Positions 7,170 to 15,239 of a DNA stretch of 16,630 nt are shown piece by piece. Source of the DNA: CAWVWF01 sp963933885 (GTDB lineage Bacteria; Bacteroidota; Bacteroidia; Flavobacteriales_C; GCA-002722245). The stretch lies in contig CAWVWF010000062.1 of the NCBI GenBank assembly GCA_963933885.1, positions 1 to 16,630 on the forward strand. Direction: 5' to 3'. The translations under genes and the position numbers were made by a program. A model generated the notes under the pieces. The model had not been told where the DNA came from. It searched no databases and worked only from the letters and a program-made list of their open reading frames with translations. How positions within the stretch are numbered: the stretch's first letter is position 1; every line of letters begins with the position of its first letter.

Positions 7170-8477
7170 ATGAGAAGTCTAATATTTACATTCCTATCCC
7201 TGTGTTCTATTTGCAACTGCTTTGCACAAAATAATAGTACAGTAATTAAATCAATAACGATTAAAAAATCAGAATACAAAGATCAAATGTATGGTTTCTG
7301 GCTTGGCCAATGCATCGCCAACTGGACTGGTTTAATTACCGAAATGGATAGGATTGGTAATATCGGAGAGATTAAAACTGGTGATTTTTATACTAGAGAA
7401 GACTGGGGAAAACCTGAACAGCCAAATATTTGGGGAGAAGATAAATCAGAAACGATTTCAAGAACCATTGATTTTGTTTTAAAAACAAAAGATGAAATTT
7501 GGGGCGCAGATGATGACACCGATATTGAGTTTATATATCAAACTTTACTATTAGATCATAATGTAAACATACTATCTGGAAAGCAAATTCAACAAGGCTG
7601 GCTAAAGCATATTAAAAAAGAAGAGGAAAACTATCTTTGGGTTTCCAATCAAGCTGCATTTAATTTAATGCAAGAAGGTACATTACCTCCGGAGACAAGT
7701 GATCCTGAAAATAATCAATACTTTGATATGATTGACGCTCAGCTAACAACTGAAATTTTTGGTTTATACGCACCAGGTAATCCATCTTTCGCTCTAAAGA
7801 TGGCATCACTTCCAATTAGAACTACAGCTAGAAAAAATGCTGCTTGGATTTCAGAGTTTTACATCACCATGCATTCGCTAGCTTCCAGTGTTGATTCTAA
7901 TTTAATCCAAGAACAGAAAATTAATTGGATGGCTAATGAAGCAAGAAAAATTTTACCCGACACCTCCTACTCTGCTAAGATGTTCGACTTTGTTAAATTA
8001 AAATACATTTCAGGTATTCCATGGGAAGCGACACGAGATTCGATTTACCAACGATACCAAGTAGAGCAGAAAGACGGTTATAAAATAACTTCTAGAAATC
8101 TACATTGTAATGGTTGTTTTGCTGCGGGAATAAATTATGCAGCCAGCCTAATCAGTTTGTTTTATGGAAAAGGAGATCTAAAAGAAACGATAAAGATTGG
8201 TGTACTTACAGGATGGGATTCAGATAATCCTACGGCAACTTGGGGTGGATTAATAGGTTTTATGATTGGCAAAGAAGGTATAGAAACAGTATTTGGAAAA
8301 AACCTTTCAAACAAATTTAATATTCACAGAACAAGACAGAAATTTTCTAATAATGGGATTTTTACTTTTGAAGAAATGGCGGAAAGTAGTTGTACAATCG
8401 TAGAGCGTGTAATTGTAAATTCATTGAATGGACAATTTATAAAATCGAACAACACTTGGATTGTGCCTGTAAACTAG
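7170..8477 (+). CDS. Exported ADP-ribosylglycohydrolase-family protein
   Basis: A 435-residue member of the ADP-ribosylglycohydrolase (DraG/ARH) superfamily, whose enzymes remove ADP-ribose from proteins or small molecules using two magnesium ions. The N-terminal metal motif is GADDDTDIEF (112-121). The C-terminal one is GWDSDNPTATWGG (348-360), where the usual family form is GGDTDT followed by small residues, so it is a variant with D350 and D352 kept. The fold-opening YGFWLGQCIANWTG (41-54) fits the family's conserved first helix. Residues 1-19 form a signal peptide with likely cleavage before Gln20, and there is no lipobox, so the protein should act in the periplasm or outside. That is unusual for a family best known from intracellular ADP-ribosylation. 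Substrate unknown; it may be another ADP-ribosyl or glycosyl compound. Confidence 0.87.
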   Translation: MRSLIFTFLSLCSICNCFAQNNSTVIKSITIKKSEYKDQMYGFWLGQCIANWTGLITEMDRIGNIGEIKTGDFYTREDWGKPEQPNIWGEDKSETISRTIDFVLKTKDEIWGADDDTDIEFIYQTLLLDHNVNILSGKQIQQGWLKHIKKEEENYLWVSNQAAFNLMQEGTLPPETSDPENNQYFDMIDAQLTTEIFGLYAPGNPSFALKMASLPIRTTARKNAAWISEFYITMHSLASSVDSNLIQEQKINWMANEARKILPDTSYSAKMFDFVKLKYISGIPWEATRDSIYQRYQVEQKDGYKITSRNLHCNGCFAAGINYAASLISLFYGKGDLKETIKIGVLTGWDSDNPTATWGGLIGFMIGKEGIETVFGKNLSNKFNIHRTRQKFSNNGIFTFEEMAESSCTIVERVIVNSLNGQFIKSNNTWIVPVN

Positions 8478-8564
8478 CATTAATTAAATTGAATAATAAA
8501 AAAGTTCCGTTCAAATTATTATCTTTAGTTACTTATTTATTGATTTGAATTTTAGCTCTTATTT

Positions 8565-9326
8565 ATGAAATTATTCACGGTTATTTCTTGTTCTCTTTTA
8601 TTGTCAACCGGAGTTGTATTCGGGCAGAAAATAAAAGATAAGGACAGAACTAATTTCGAGACCCTTTCAAATCAAAAAGATTCTGTAGCGATCGACTTAG
8701 CGATACTTAATAAAGATTATGATGCGGCCGCAGTATTATCATACAGGTTACTAGTTAATGATAAGGTAAATATCACAAAACTTTACAAACTTGCAGAAAT
8801 TCATTTTGCAGGTAAAAAGTTTGACTTAGCAATTAACACTTGTAGAAATATTATATCACTAGATAGTACAAATGTTAAAGCATTCTCGTTAGCAGCAAGA
8901 AGTTTCATTAATTTAAATCAAGCAACAAATGCTGCAGGAGTATATCAGATAATGTACACTCGATTTAAAAAAGTTAATTATTTATACGACAAAGCAATTG
9001 TTCAATTTAATGGTAAGCTAGAGAAAGAAAGTTTAAGTACACTATCTGCAATCTTAGCTGACTCTACTTCTTCAACTGAAAAAATAGAAATAGTAAATAA
9101 GAATGCTGAAGGAAAAGTTACTAAACAAAACATACCTATAGCCGCTGCGGCATATAATGTAGCTGGATATATTTTATTACAGCAAAAAAATAATAAACTT
9201 GCAAAAGCTCAATTTGAAGCCTCAATTAAAATCTCTCCTGAATTCATTTTTGCAAACAATAACTTAAGAGAAGTTTTAAAACTTGAAGCTAAACCAAAAA
9301 CTCCAGTTGTTGAGAAATCTAAGTAA
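8565..9326 (+). CDS. Exported TPR-repeat protein
   Basis: A 253-residue protein with a clear signal peptide (1-20, predicted cleavage after VFG before Gln21). The mature part is helical with TPR-like repeats at about 40-135 and again about 193-232 (the AAYNVAGYILLQQ and LAKAQFEASIKISPEF segments). A less regular stretch at 145-190 separates the two blocks. The C-terminus is Lys/Pro-rich. TPR proteins scaffold protein complexes; in Bacteroidota, exported ones occur in envelope and T9SS or gliding assemblies, but nothing here ties this protein to a specific complex. It lies 87 bases after the ADP-ribosylglycohydrolase gene on the same strand, so co-transcription is possible. No specific family recognised. 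Confidence 0.75.
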   Translation: MKLFTVISCSLLLSTGVVFGQKIKDKDRTNFETLSNQKDSVAIDLAILNKDYDAAAVLSYRLLVNDKVNITKLYKLAEIHFAGKKFDLAINTCRNIISLDSTNVKAFSLAARSFINLNQATNAAGVYQIMYTRFKKVNYLYDKAIVQFNGKLEKESLSTLSAILADSTSSTEKIEIVNKNAEGKVTKQNIPIAAAAYNVAGYILLQQKNNKLAKAQFEASIKISPEFIFANNNLREVLKLEAKPKTPVVEKSK

Positions 9327-9477
9327 CGTTAACTGAAAAATTACATCCTTAACTCGAAGTAAGTTTTGTTTTTTTTGTAAATATTACTATCCTCGTTCGC
9401 AAGCGAGAAACGACTATTTAAATACAGACTTTCGATTCGTGTTCATTTAACATACGAATTCACACACTACTTAAACC

Positions 9478-9506
9478 AAAAAAGGCCAGGAGCTAATGCT
9501 CATGGC
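9478..9506 (-). terminator. Rho-independent terminator of the multicopper oxidase gene
   Basis: GCCAGGAGC (9485-9493) pairs with GCTCATGGC (9498-9506) with one internal mismatch and a TAAT loop. On the minus strand the stem is followed by six T residues (9483-9478). It lies 27 bases past the oxidase stop codon. The plus-strand side has only three T residues, so termination should act mainly on the oxidase transcript. It may also help insulate the convergent TPR gene. Confidence 0.7.
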
Positions 9507-9532
9507 TTTAATCAATATAAGATTTAGAATAT

Positions 9533-11410
9533 TTATCTTAAAACAACTTTCTTAACATACTTTTCTTCGTTGAAATTCAACTCCAAAACAATAACTCCTT
9601 TCGCATATTTTGAAACATCGAAATTCTTAGATCCTGTAAAATCAGAAAACTGTTCTTCATATAACTTCCTTCCTATTAGATCCCTTATAATTAAAGTCCC
9701 TGTTAAATTTGTAATGGCCTCGAAAGTTAAAATATCAGAAGCTGGATTTGGATACGCTTTGAATAAACTTTCTGTTAAGATAATTTCATTACTGCTTGTT
9801 ATATTCCCAAAATAAGTAGCAGAATCAACCACTGTAAATTGCATCATCATACTTGCATCTTCATGCGTTAAAATATGACAATGATACATGTACCCATCAG
9901 TAGCGTCAATTGAAGTAGCAGGAAAACTATCAAATCTAGCTACAAAAGTCATTGATGCATTAGCCCTTAATAACTGAACATCCTTATACCCTATTAATTC
10001 ATCTGGAATAGGATCTCCTAGTTCATAATGGAAATTTGAATCATTGCTTAATCCAAGTAAACCAGTATATTCTATAACTTGAAATTGAGTTTTGTGAATA
10101 TGAAACGGATGCGCATGTGTTGTTTCATTTGTTATAGTCCACGTTTCTTTTGTATTTACTAGAATAGTATCATTTAACACCATCATATCCATTGTATCTC
10201 CATTAATGGTCCAATACTTATTACCACCTAATGTAGTTTTGTTTAAATACTTTGTTCTTGTTTGAAAAACATCTGTTGTATCAACAGTATAATTCACTAA
10301 TGAACTTGGAATTGATGTAATAGGTAAATCTGATTGAATACTAGCATCTATTACGAAAGCAACAAATGCACTTCCTAACGTCCCTTGAGACGGGTCTGAT
10401 AAAATATTCTTAGTTGTATAATTCGCATCAATAGGCATCGAAGGATATAAATTACTTAAATAGATAGTATCTCCAGCAGACAATCCTGAAAAGTCTACTA
10501 AAAATTCTTTTCTATCTCCTACAGCAATTAAAACAGAATCCATTGATCTTGGAGTATCCAAATACCCTCCACCTGAAGCAATCAACTTCATAGTTTCAAA
10601 GCTCGTTGGATTATTTAGAGTTGTAGACATTCCAATAATAAATTGCTTTCTTGGCGACCCATTTAACAAACGAAACCTAATTACTTCTTGTGGAACATGG
10701 TAATAACTATTAACGATTCCGTTAATTAAAGTATAATCTCCATTTCCTGGCTTTTCACTAATTGTCATCCCAGTCGCATTATCACTCCCATCTAAATCGA
10801 AACCTTTTTCCTGGATAACCAATGGGATATCATTTACACCATAATCATGAGGTAAGCTACTATACAAAGGATCATTCAAAGTATCTTCAATAATAATCAT
10901 TCCTGCAAGTCCTCGGATAACTTGAACCGTTGTTGAATCCATTAAATGACTATGATACCATAAGGTTTGAACTGGATCAATTACAGGAAAAGCAGGAGAC
11001 CAAGTTGTTCCTGCATCAATTGGTTGGTGAGGTCCCCCATCAATATTTGCTGGAATATTTAATCCATGCCAATGAACTGTAGTTTGAGATCCTGTTAATT
11101 CATTTTTAAAATTGAATACGACGTTATCACCAGTTTTCCAAACATAAGTTGGTCCAAGGTATGTCATCGATGCATCTCCAGTTTCATTATAGGAATAACT
11201 ATTCAAAGATGCATTCAAATTAATCGTATCAACAGTTCCTGTTGGATCAAAATTATGTGTATTGTTCTGGATTGTTACATCAAACGTTTTCCCTTCCATT
11301 TTCTTCGGAATCGGTAAAGGATTGGTAAATGTTTGAGAAAATGCTGTTGCGCTTATGCAAAGAAAAGCTGTAAGAAATGATAATTTCCTTACTGATAGTT
11401 TTAAGTTCAT
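9533..11410 (-). CDS. Secreted CueO-like multicopper oxidase with T9SS sorting domain
   Basis: A 625-residue multicopper oxidase, which couples oxidation of a substrate to reduction of oxygen to water. Signal peptide 1-25 (cleavage before Gln26). The four copper motifs are complete: HWHG (113-116), WYHSHL (151-156), HPFHIH (434-439) and HCHILTHEDASMM (510-522). These give the type 1 ligands His434, Cys511, His516 and Met521, and the trinuclear cluster histidines. The last motif resembles CueO, CotA and bilirubin oxidase more than fungal laccases. Residues about 550-625, opening KAYPNPASD and ending in VKKVVLR, are a type A T9SS C-terminal sorting domain, so the enzyme should cross the outer membrane and be released or anchored at the surface. 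No methionine-rich insert is seen, so cuprous oxidase activity is not assured; Mn or phenolic substrates are alternatives. Confidence 0.93.
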   Translation of the reverse strand: MNLKLSVRKLSFLTAFLCISATAFSQTFTNPLPIPKKMEGKTFDVTIQNNTHNFDPTGTVDTINLNASLNSYSYNETGDASMTYLGPTYVWKTGDNVVFNFKNELTGSQTTVHWHGLNIPANIDGGPHQPIDAGTTWSPAFPVIDPVQTLWYHSHLMDSTTVQVIRGLAGMIIIEDTLNDPLYSSLPHDYGVNDIPLVIQEKGFDLDGSDNATGMTISEKPGNGDYTLINGIVNSYYHVPQEVIRFRLLNGSPRKQFIIGMSTTLNNPTSFETMKLIASGGGYLDTPRSMDSVLIAVGDRKEFLVDFSGLSAGDTIYLSNLYPSMPIDANYTTKNILSDPSQGTLGSAFVAFVIDASIQSDLPITSIPSSLVNYTVDTTDVFQTRTKYLNKTTLGGNKYWTINGDTMDMMVLNDTILVNTKETWTITNETTHAHPFHIHKTQFQVIEYTGLLGLSNDSNFHYELGDPIPDELIGYKDVQLLRANASMTFVARFDSFPATSIDATDGYMYHCHILTHEDASMMMQFTVVDSATYFGNITSSNEIILTESLFKAYPNPASDILTFEAITNLTGTLIIRDLIGRKLYEEQFSDFTGSKNFDVSKYAKGVIVLELNFNEEKYVKKVVLR

Positions 11411-11463
11411 TCTTGTAGTTTTAAGAAATTAATTGTTTTGAGTTCGTGGTTTCAACCAAACTA

Positions 11464-11471
11464 CAAAAGTA
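11464..11471 (-). promoter_or_regulatory. Candidate -7 promoter element for the multicopper oxidase
   Basis: On the minus strand this reads TACTTTTG, matching the Bacteroidota -7 consensus TAnnTTTG, about 53 bases before the oxidase start codon. No TTG occurs at the expected -33 distance, so the match rests on one element only. Confidence 0.4.
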
Positions 11472-11636
11472 AACTCCAAGATGAAATAAAGAGTCATTTC
11501 AAAATACAACGCATCTCATTCTTATATATGGGATGCAAAACTTAATAACAGCTTTTAAATAATAAAACATAATATACTCTCGTGTTTCATAGTGTTTCGA
11601 GGTTCTATCAAACTATTTAACAAGCAATAGAATTGA

Positions 11637-12017
11637 TTATTCTTGAAATATAAAATGAACTGAAACTGTATCAATTGGCTTGTGGATATAATGTTTAACG
11701 CAAGGAATTGAAAGTGCTCTAATTTTATCTGCTGGCATCATTGATTGGGTTGCCATAATTAAATTTGTATCTAAATCTAACGTTCCTAGTTCTTCTTCAA
11801 GAATATCCAAAAGTTCCCAACCACTCATAGTAGGCATTAAAATATCTAAAAATATATAATCAGGTAATTTATCAACACCAACTAAATAAGCAACACCCTC
11901 TTCAGGATTTGTAAACTCAATTATCTCACAGTTTTCCTTACCTAATTTTTTCTCAATCATCTTTCGATTAAGAATATTCATTATCTCGTCGTCATCAATT
12001 AAAACAATAGAATTCAT
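11637..12017 (-). CDS. Stand-alone response regulator receiver protein
   Basis: A 126-residue single-domain receiver with no output domain. Seen: acidic pocket D8/D9/D10 in LIDDDE, phospho-acceptor Asp58 in FLDILMPTMSG, switch region LIMATQS (87-92) and Lys113 in HKP. Single receivers of this type are common in Bacteroidota and usually shuttle phosphate in relays or bind partner proteins. It lies in the same window as two kinases, one hybrid and one with its own receiver, so it could be a diffusible output for either. However, it is 4.5 kb or more away and has its own apparent promoter. The gene ends 227 bases before the oxidase start on the same strand; no convincing terminator lies between. 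Confidence 0.88.
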   Translation of the reverse strand: MNSIVLIDDDEIMNILNRKMIEKKLGKENCEIIEFTNPEEGVAYLVGVDKLPDYIFLDILMPTMSGWELLDILEEELGTLDLDTNLIMATQSMMPADKIRALSIPCVKHYIHKPIDTVSVHFIFQE

Positions 12018-12049
12018 ACGTTTAAACTTTTAGGTTGTAACTACATGAA

Positions 12050-12076
12050 CAAATATAACGAATTAAAAGTTACCAA
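12050..12076 (-). promoter_or_regulatory. Candidate promoter of the receiver gene
   Basis: The minus strand carries TATATTTG (12057-12050), an exact TAnnTTTG -7 match, with TTG (12076-12074) 16 bases upstream. The spacing is a little shorter than the usual 17-23. The start codon is 33 bases beyond the -7 element. Confidence 0.45.
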
Positions 12077-12230
12077 TTTAAACTTTTAATTAATATTAAT
12101 CCCACCATCAAACCTAATACAGATCCGTCAATTTAAAAAATGACATCCCATGTAAACACCTCTTAATTTAAAATTAATTAAAGAATATTTCTCACCAACG
12201 CTCTTGCTAAATATTCCTTAAAAATCAGGC

Positions 12231-12268
12231 ACAAAAAAAGGGCTCAGATACGTGAGCCCTTTTTTTGT
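12231..12268 (-). terminator. Strong rho-independent terminator of the ABC-F/TPR/cyclophilin operon
   Basis: A perfect 16-bp inverted repeat: 12231-12246 and 12253-12268, with GGGCTCA/TGAGCCC at the core, a 6-base loop, and A7 and T7 flanks. It lies 17 bases past the cyclophilin stop codon. Its symmetry gives a T-run in both directions, so it can stop transcription on either strand; the gene it clearly serves is on the minus strand. Confidence 0.9.
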
Positions 12269-12285
12269 ATTATATCTACTGATTT

Positions 12286-12723
12286 TTAGATTTCAGTAAC
12301 AACGATCTTTTCAATTACGTCACCTTGAACGATTTTATCAATCACATCAAGTCCTTCAATCACTTTTCCAAAACAAGTATGGTTTCTATCTAAGTGAGCT
12401 GTATTGTTTCTTGAATGACATACAAAAAACTGAGAACCTCCAGTGTTTCTTCCAGCGTGAGCCATACTTAAAACACCCTTATCGTGAAACTGGTTATCAC
12501 CATCTAATTCACAATCGATTTTATAACCAGGACCTCCTGCTCCTGTTCCATCAGGACAACCACCTTGAATAACAAAATCAGGTAATACTCTATGGAAAGT
12601 TAATCCATCATAGTAACCATCTTTTGAAAGTTTTACAAAATTTGCAACCGTCTTCGGTGCATCTTCTTCGAAAAATTGAACTTTCATAGTTCCTTTCCCT
12701 GTAACGATATCTGCTGTAATCAT
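12286..12723 (-). CDS. Cyclophilin-type peptidyl-prolyl cis-trans isomerase, cytoplasmic
   Basis: A compact 145-residue cyclophilin that isomerises peptide bonds before proline and assists protein folding. Hallmarks: FHRVLPDFVIQGG (43-55) with the catalytic Arg45, GTGAGGPGYKI (59-69), MAHAGRNTGGSQFF (87-100) and HLDRNHTCFGKV (110-121). His110 stands at the tryptophan position used by CypA for cyclosporin binding, as is usual in bacterial forms. There is no signal peptide or lipobox, so it is cytoplasmic, comparable to E. coli PpiB in size. It is the last gene of the operon, 13 bases after the TPR gene and just before a strong terminator. Confidence 0.95.
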   Translation of the reverse strand: MITADIVTGKGTMKVQFFEEDAPKTVANFVKLSKDGYYDGLTFHRVLPDFVIQGGCPDGTGAGGPGYKIDCELDGDNQFHDKGVLSMAHAGRNTGGSQFFVCHSRNNTAHLDRNHTCFGKVIEGLDVIDKIVQGDVIEKIVVTEI

Positions 12724-12736
12724 AATATTGATTTAA

Positions 12737-13513
12737 TTAATTGTTATTATCATCTAATTTAAAACCGTTTCGGATAAACCTTACAAACGCCTTAAACTCT
12801 TGTTTACTTTTAAATACTGCTAACATTGCTTTACCAAAGCTTGGCTTTTTTGTAGGCGTAATCTTAATCTCCTCTTCTTGTTTCTTTTCTGCTTGGGCCT
12901 TAGCTAATGCTTCTTTGATTACATTACTTACCTCCTGCTTTGCGTCAGCTTCATCTAATACCTTTTCTCCTTCCGCGTTAAACTTCCCGAAAAACGGACT
13001 AGATTCCTCCTTGCTTATTTCATCAGCTTTCTTAAACCGTTCTTTTGCTGCAGAAATCCTTCCTTGCTTTTCTTCAAGCATTCCAAGATTATTATACGCA
13101 ACAGCATCTTCTGGATCTAATTCAATACATTTTTGATAATCAGCAATTGCTCCTTCTAAATCTCCAACCGAATCTTTAATGTAAGCTCTACTTGAATATC
13201 TATATGAATTTTCAGGTTCTAATTCTTGGGCCTTGTTCATATTTTCCAAAGAACCTTTTAAGTCTTTTATATGAAATAATGTAACAGCCAATTCCGAATA
13301 AACATCTGCATTATTCGGAACTAGATTGGCAGCCGTTTCAAAATCTGAAACAGAATCTTGAAAACGCTCAGCTTTTCTATACGCTATACCTCTCAAACAA
13401 ATTACATTAACGTTCTGAGCATCACCTTCTAAATACTTAGTAAATGATACAATAGCTTCGTTAAATTCACCTTGCTCAAGTTCCTTTGTTCCTATTTCAA
13501 ATAAATTTGCCAT
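12737..13513 (-). CDS. Cytoplasmic TPR-repeat protein
   Basis: A 258-residue protein with no signal peptide. Five consecutive 34-residue TPR units fill about residues 3-168; recognisable helix pairs include EFNEAIVSFTKYL, RFQDSVSDFETAANL, DLKGSLENMNKAQEL and DLEGAIADYQKCIEL. The C-terminal third is Lys/Glu-rich and probably flexible (175-225), then ends in a basic amphipathic segment, KQEFKAFVRFIRNGFKL. It is seven bases after the ABC-F gene and 13 before the cyclophilin gene, so the three are one transcript. The context suggests a link to translation or folding, but this is inference. No named family recognised. Confidence 0.82.
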   Translation of the reverse strand: MANLFEIGTKELEQGEFNEAIVSFTKYLEGDAQNVNVICLRGIAYRKAERFQDSVSDFETAANLVPNNADVYSELAVTLFHIKDLKGSLENMNKAQELEPENSYRYSSRAYIKDSVGDLEGAIADYQKCIELDPEDAVAYNNLGMLEEKQGRISAAKERFKKADEISKEESSPFFGKFNAEGEKVLDEADAKQEVSNVIKEALAKAQAEKKQEEEIKITPTKKPSFGKAMLAVFKSKQEFKAFVRFIRNGFKLDDNNN

Positions 13514-13520
13514 TATAAGA

Positions 13521-15140
13521 TTAAGCTTTGTATAATTCTTCTCTTAATTCATTCACTTTAGCACTAGCTAAATATTCATCAAATGGCATCATTCTATCAA
13601 TAATTCCATTTGGTGTTAACTCTATGATTCTAGTTGCAATCGTTTGAACAAATTCATGATCATGAGATGTAAACAAGATTGTTCCTTTATAATCGATTAA
13701 AGAGTTGTTTAACGCTGTAATAGATTCTAGATCTAAGTGATTCGTAGGATCATCCAATAACAAAACGTTTGGATTTTGAAGCATAGCTCTAGAAAGCATA
13801 CATCTTACTTTTTCACCTCCAGAAAGTACACTACATTGTTTCTTTACTTCTTCACCTCCAAATAACATCTTTCCTAAGAATCCACGAACGAATTCTTCAT
13901 CTTTGTTTACTGAGAAGTTTCTTAACCAATCTACTAAATCAGATTTTACACCTTCAAAGAAATCTCTATTCTCATTCGGTACATACGCTGTAGTAATTGT
14001 TGATCCCCAGTTATAAGCTCCTCCATCTGCTTTTTTAGTTCCAGTTAAAATCTCAAACAATGAAGTCGACATATTACTATCCTTAGCATAAAACATAATC
14101 TTATCTCCTTTCGCCATTCTGAAACTAAGTTCATTTAACAAAGGACCTTCATCAGATGAAGAACTCAACTTATCAACTTCTAATATCTGATCTCCTGCTT
14201 CACGATCTTGATCCCAGATAATTCCAGGATACTTTCTTGAAGAAGGCTTAATTTCATCAACATCAATCTTAGCAAGCATTTTCTTACGAGCAGTTGCCTG
14301 CTTACTTTTAGATGCATTCGCTGAGAATCTTTCGATAAAGTCTTGTAATTCTTTTTTCTTGTCTTCGTTCTTCTTGTTTTGATCAGAACGCTGACTCAAT
14401 GCCAACTGGCTTGATTTATACCAGAATGTATAGTTACCTGTATATAATGAAATTTTACTAAAATCAATATCTGCTATGTAAGTACAAACTGTATCTAAGA
14501 AGTGCCTATCGTGAGATACAACGATAACCGTGTTTTTAAAGTCAAGTAAGAAATTCTCCAACCAAGCGATAGTTTGAATATCCAAATCATTGGTAGGTTC
14601 ATCCAATACCAATACATCAGGATCTCCAAATAAAGCTTGAGCCAATAATACTCTTACTTTGTATTTGTTATCAATATCACCCATTAATCTGAAGTGCATA
14701 TCCTCCTTAATTCCCAGTCCGCTTAAAAGCTGTGCTGCGTCAGATTCTGCATTCCATCCACCCATTTCCCCATACTGCTCTTCTAATTCAGAAGCTTTGA
14801 TACCATCAGCATCAGAGAAATCTTCTTTCATATAAATAGCCTCCTTCTCTTTCATGACTGTATAAAGCTCTTTGTAACCGATAATTACGGTTTCCAAAAC
14901 GTTAAACTCATCAAATTCGAAGTGATCCTGCTTTAATACAGCTAATCGCTTTCCTTTCTCTAAAGAAACAGTTCCTTTGTTGGCATCTTGAGCACCTGTT
15001 AAAATATTCAAGAATGTAGACTTACCAGAACCGTTGGCCCCAATAACTCCATAACAATTTCCATGAGTAAATTTTAAATTTACTTCATCAAATAAAACTC
15101 TTTTACCAAACTGAAGGGTAAGATTATTAACTGTAAACAT
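13521..15140 (-). CDS. ABC-F family ATPase, YbiT-like, with a degenerate second ATP site
   Basis: A soluble 539-residue protein with two nucleotide-binding domains joined by a linker, as in ABC-F translation factors that bind the ribosomal E site. The linker holds SANASKSKQATARKKM (274-289), the ABC-F interdomain signature, and the whole sequence lines up with the YbiT subgroup as I recall it. NBD1 has a good Walker A (GANGSGKST, 34-42) and Walker B (LVLDEPTNDLD, 177-187), but its signature is MGDIDNKYKVR (153-163), not LSGG. NBD2 has a perfect signature (LSGGEKVR, 439-446). However, its P-loop is AKDSNMST (352-359) without the lysine, and its Walker B reads LLLDDPTNHLD, with Asp464 at the catalytic Glu. 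First gene of its operon, with its own promoter. Confidence 0.93.
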   Translation of the reverse strand: MFTVNNLTLQFGKRVLFDEVNLKFTHGNCYGVIGANGSGKSTFLNILTGAQDANKGTVSLEKGKRLAVLKQDHFEFDEFNVLETVIIGYKELYTVMKEKEAIYMKEDFSDADGIKASELEEQYGEMGGWNAESDAAQLLSGLGIKEDMHFRLMGDIDNKYKVRVLLAQALFGDPDVLVLDEPTNDLDIQTIAWLENFLLDFKNTVIVVSHDRHFLDTVCTYIADIDFSKISLYTGNYTFWYKSSQLALSQRSDQNKKNEDKKKELQDFIERFSANASKSKQATARKKMLAKIDVDEIKPSSRKYPGIIWDQDREAGDQILEVDKLSSSSDEGPLLNELSFRMAKGDKIMFYAKDSNMSTSLFEILTGTKKADGGAYNWGSTITTAYVPNENRDFFEGVKSDLVDWLRNFSVNKDEEFVRGFLGKMLFGGEEVKKQCSVLSGGEKVRCMLSRAMLQNPNVLLLDDPTNHLDLESITALNNSLIDYKGTILFTSHDHEFVQTIATRIIELTPNGIIDRMMPFDEYLASAKVNELREELYKA

Positions 15141-15163
15141 GCGTGTTTTCTCTTTTAAGTGTG

Positions 15164-15194
15164 CAAATTTAATGGTTAATTGTGATTAGGGCAA
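15164..15194 (-). promoter_or_regulatory. Promoter of the ABC-F operon (Bacteroidota type)
   Basis: On the minus strand, TTG (15194-15192) is followed after 20 bases by TAAATTTG (15171-15164). This matches the Bacteroidota sigma-A promoter (-33 TTG, 17-23 bases, -7 TAnnTTTG). The ABC-F ATG starts 23 bases beyond the -7 box, giving a short leader of roughly 15-20 bases. Confidence 0.7.
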
Positions 15195-15214
15195 ACTCTA
15201 TTAATAAGAAGTAG

Positions 15215-15222
15215 TAACTTTG
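15215..15222 (+). promoter_or_regulatory. -7 promoter element for the small helical-repeat gene
   Basis: TAACTTTG matches TAnnTTTG on the plus strand, 17 bases before the ATG at 15240. No TTG lies at the right -33 distance. Together with the ABC-F promoter it makes a compact divergent promoter region. Confidence 0.5.
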
Positions 15223-15239
15223 TGAAATATTATTTGAGC

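Noticed and set aside
9361..9407. T-rich run and a small hairpin (CTCGTT/AAGCGAG) as a plus-strand terminator of the exported TPR gene
   Set aside because: The T-run comes before the hairpin, and the only stem ahead of the run is about 4 bp, so this is not a convincing terminator.
9434..9460. Imperfect inverted repeat ATTCGTGTT/AACATACGAAT
   Set aside because: It needs a two-base bulge, has no T-run, and sits in a short AT-rich gap; chance is likely.
9570..9815. Plus-strand 81-residue reading frame
   Set aside because: It is antisense to the T9SS sorting domain of the oxidase, with no independent coding signal.
11560..11636. Terminator after the receiver gene
   Set aside because: The only pairings (such as CTCG/CGAG) are four bases long with a large loop and no T-run.
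12741..13136. Plus-strand 131-residue reading frame
   Set aside because: It is antisense to the TPR gene; its Ser/Leu-rich composition is typical of the complement of Lys/Glu-rich helices.
15222..15239. GTG at 15222 as start of the small helical protein
   Set aside because: The codon overlaps the -7 promoter element TAACTTTG, and an ATG with a natural helical start lies 18 bases downstream.
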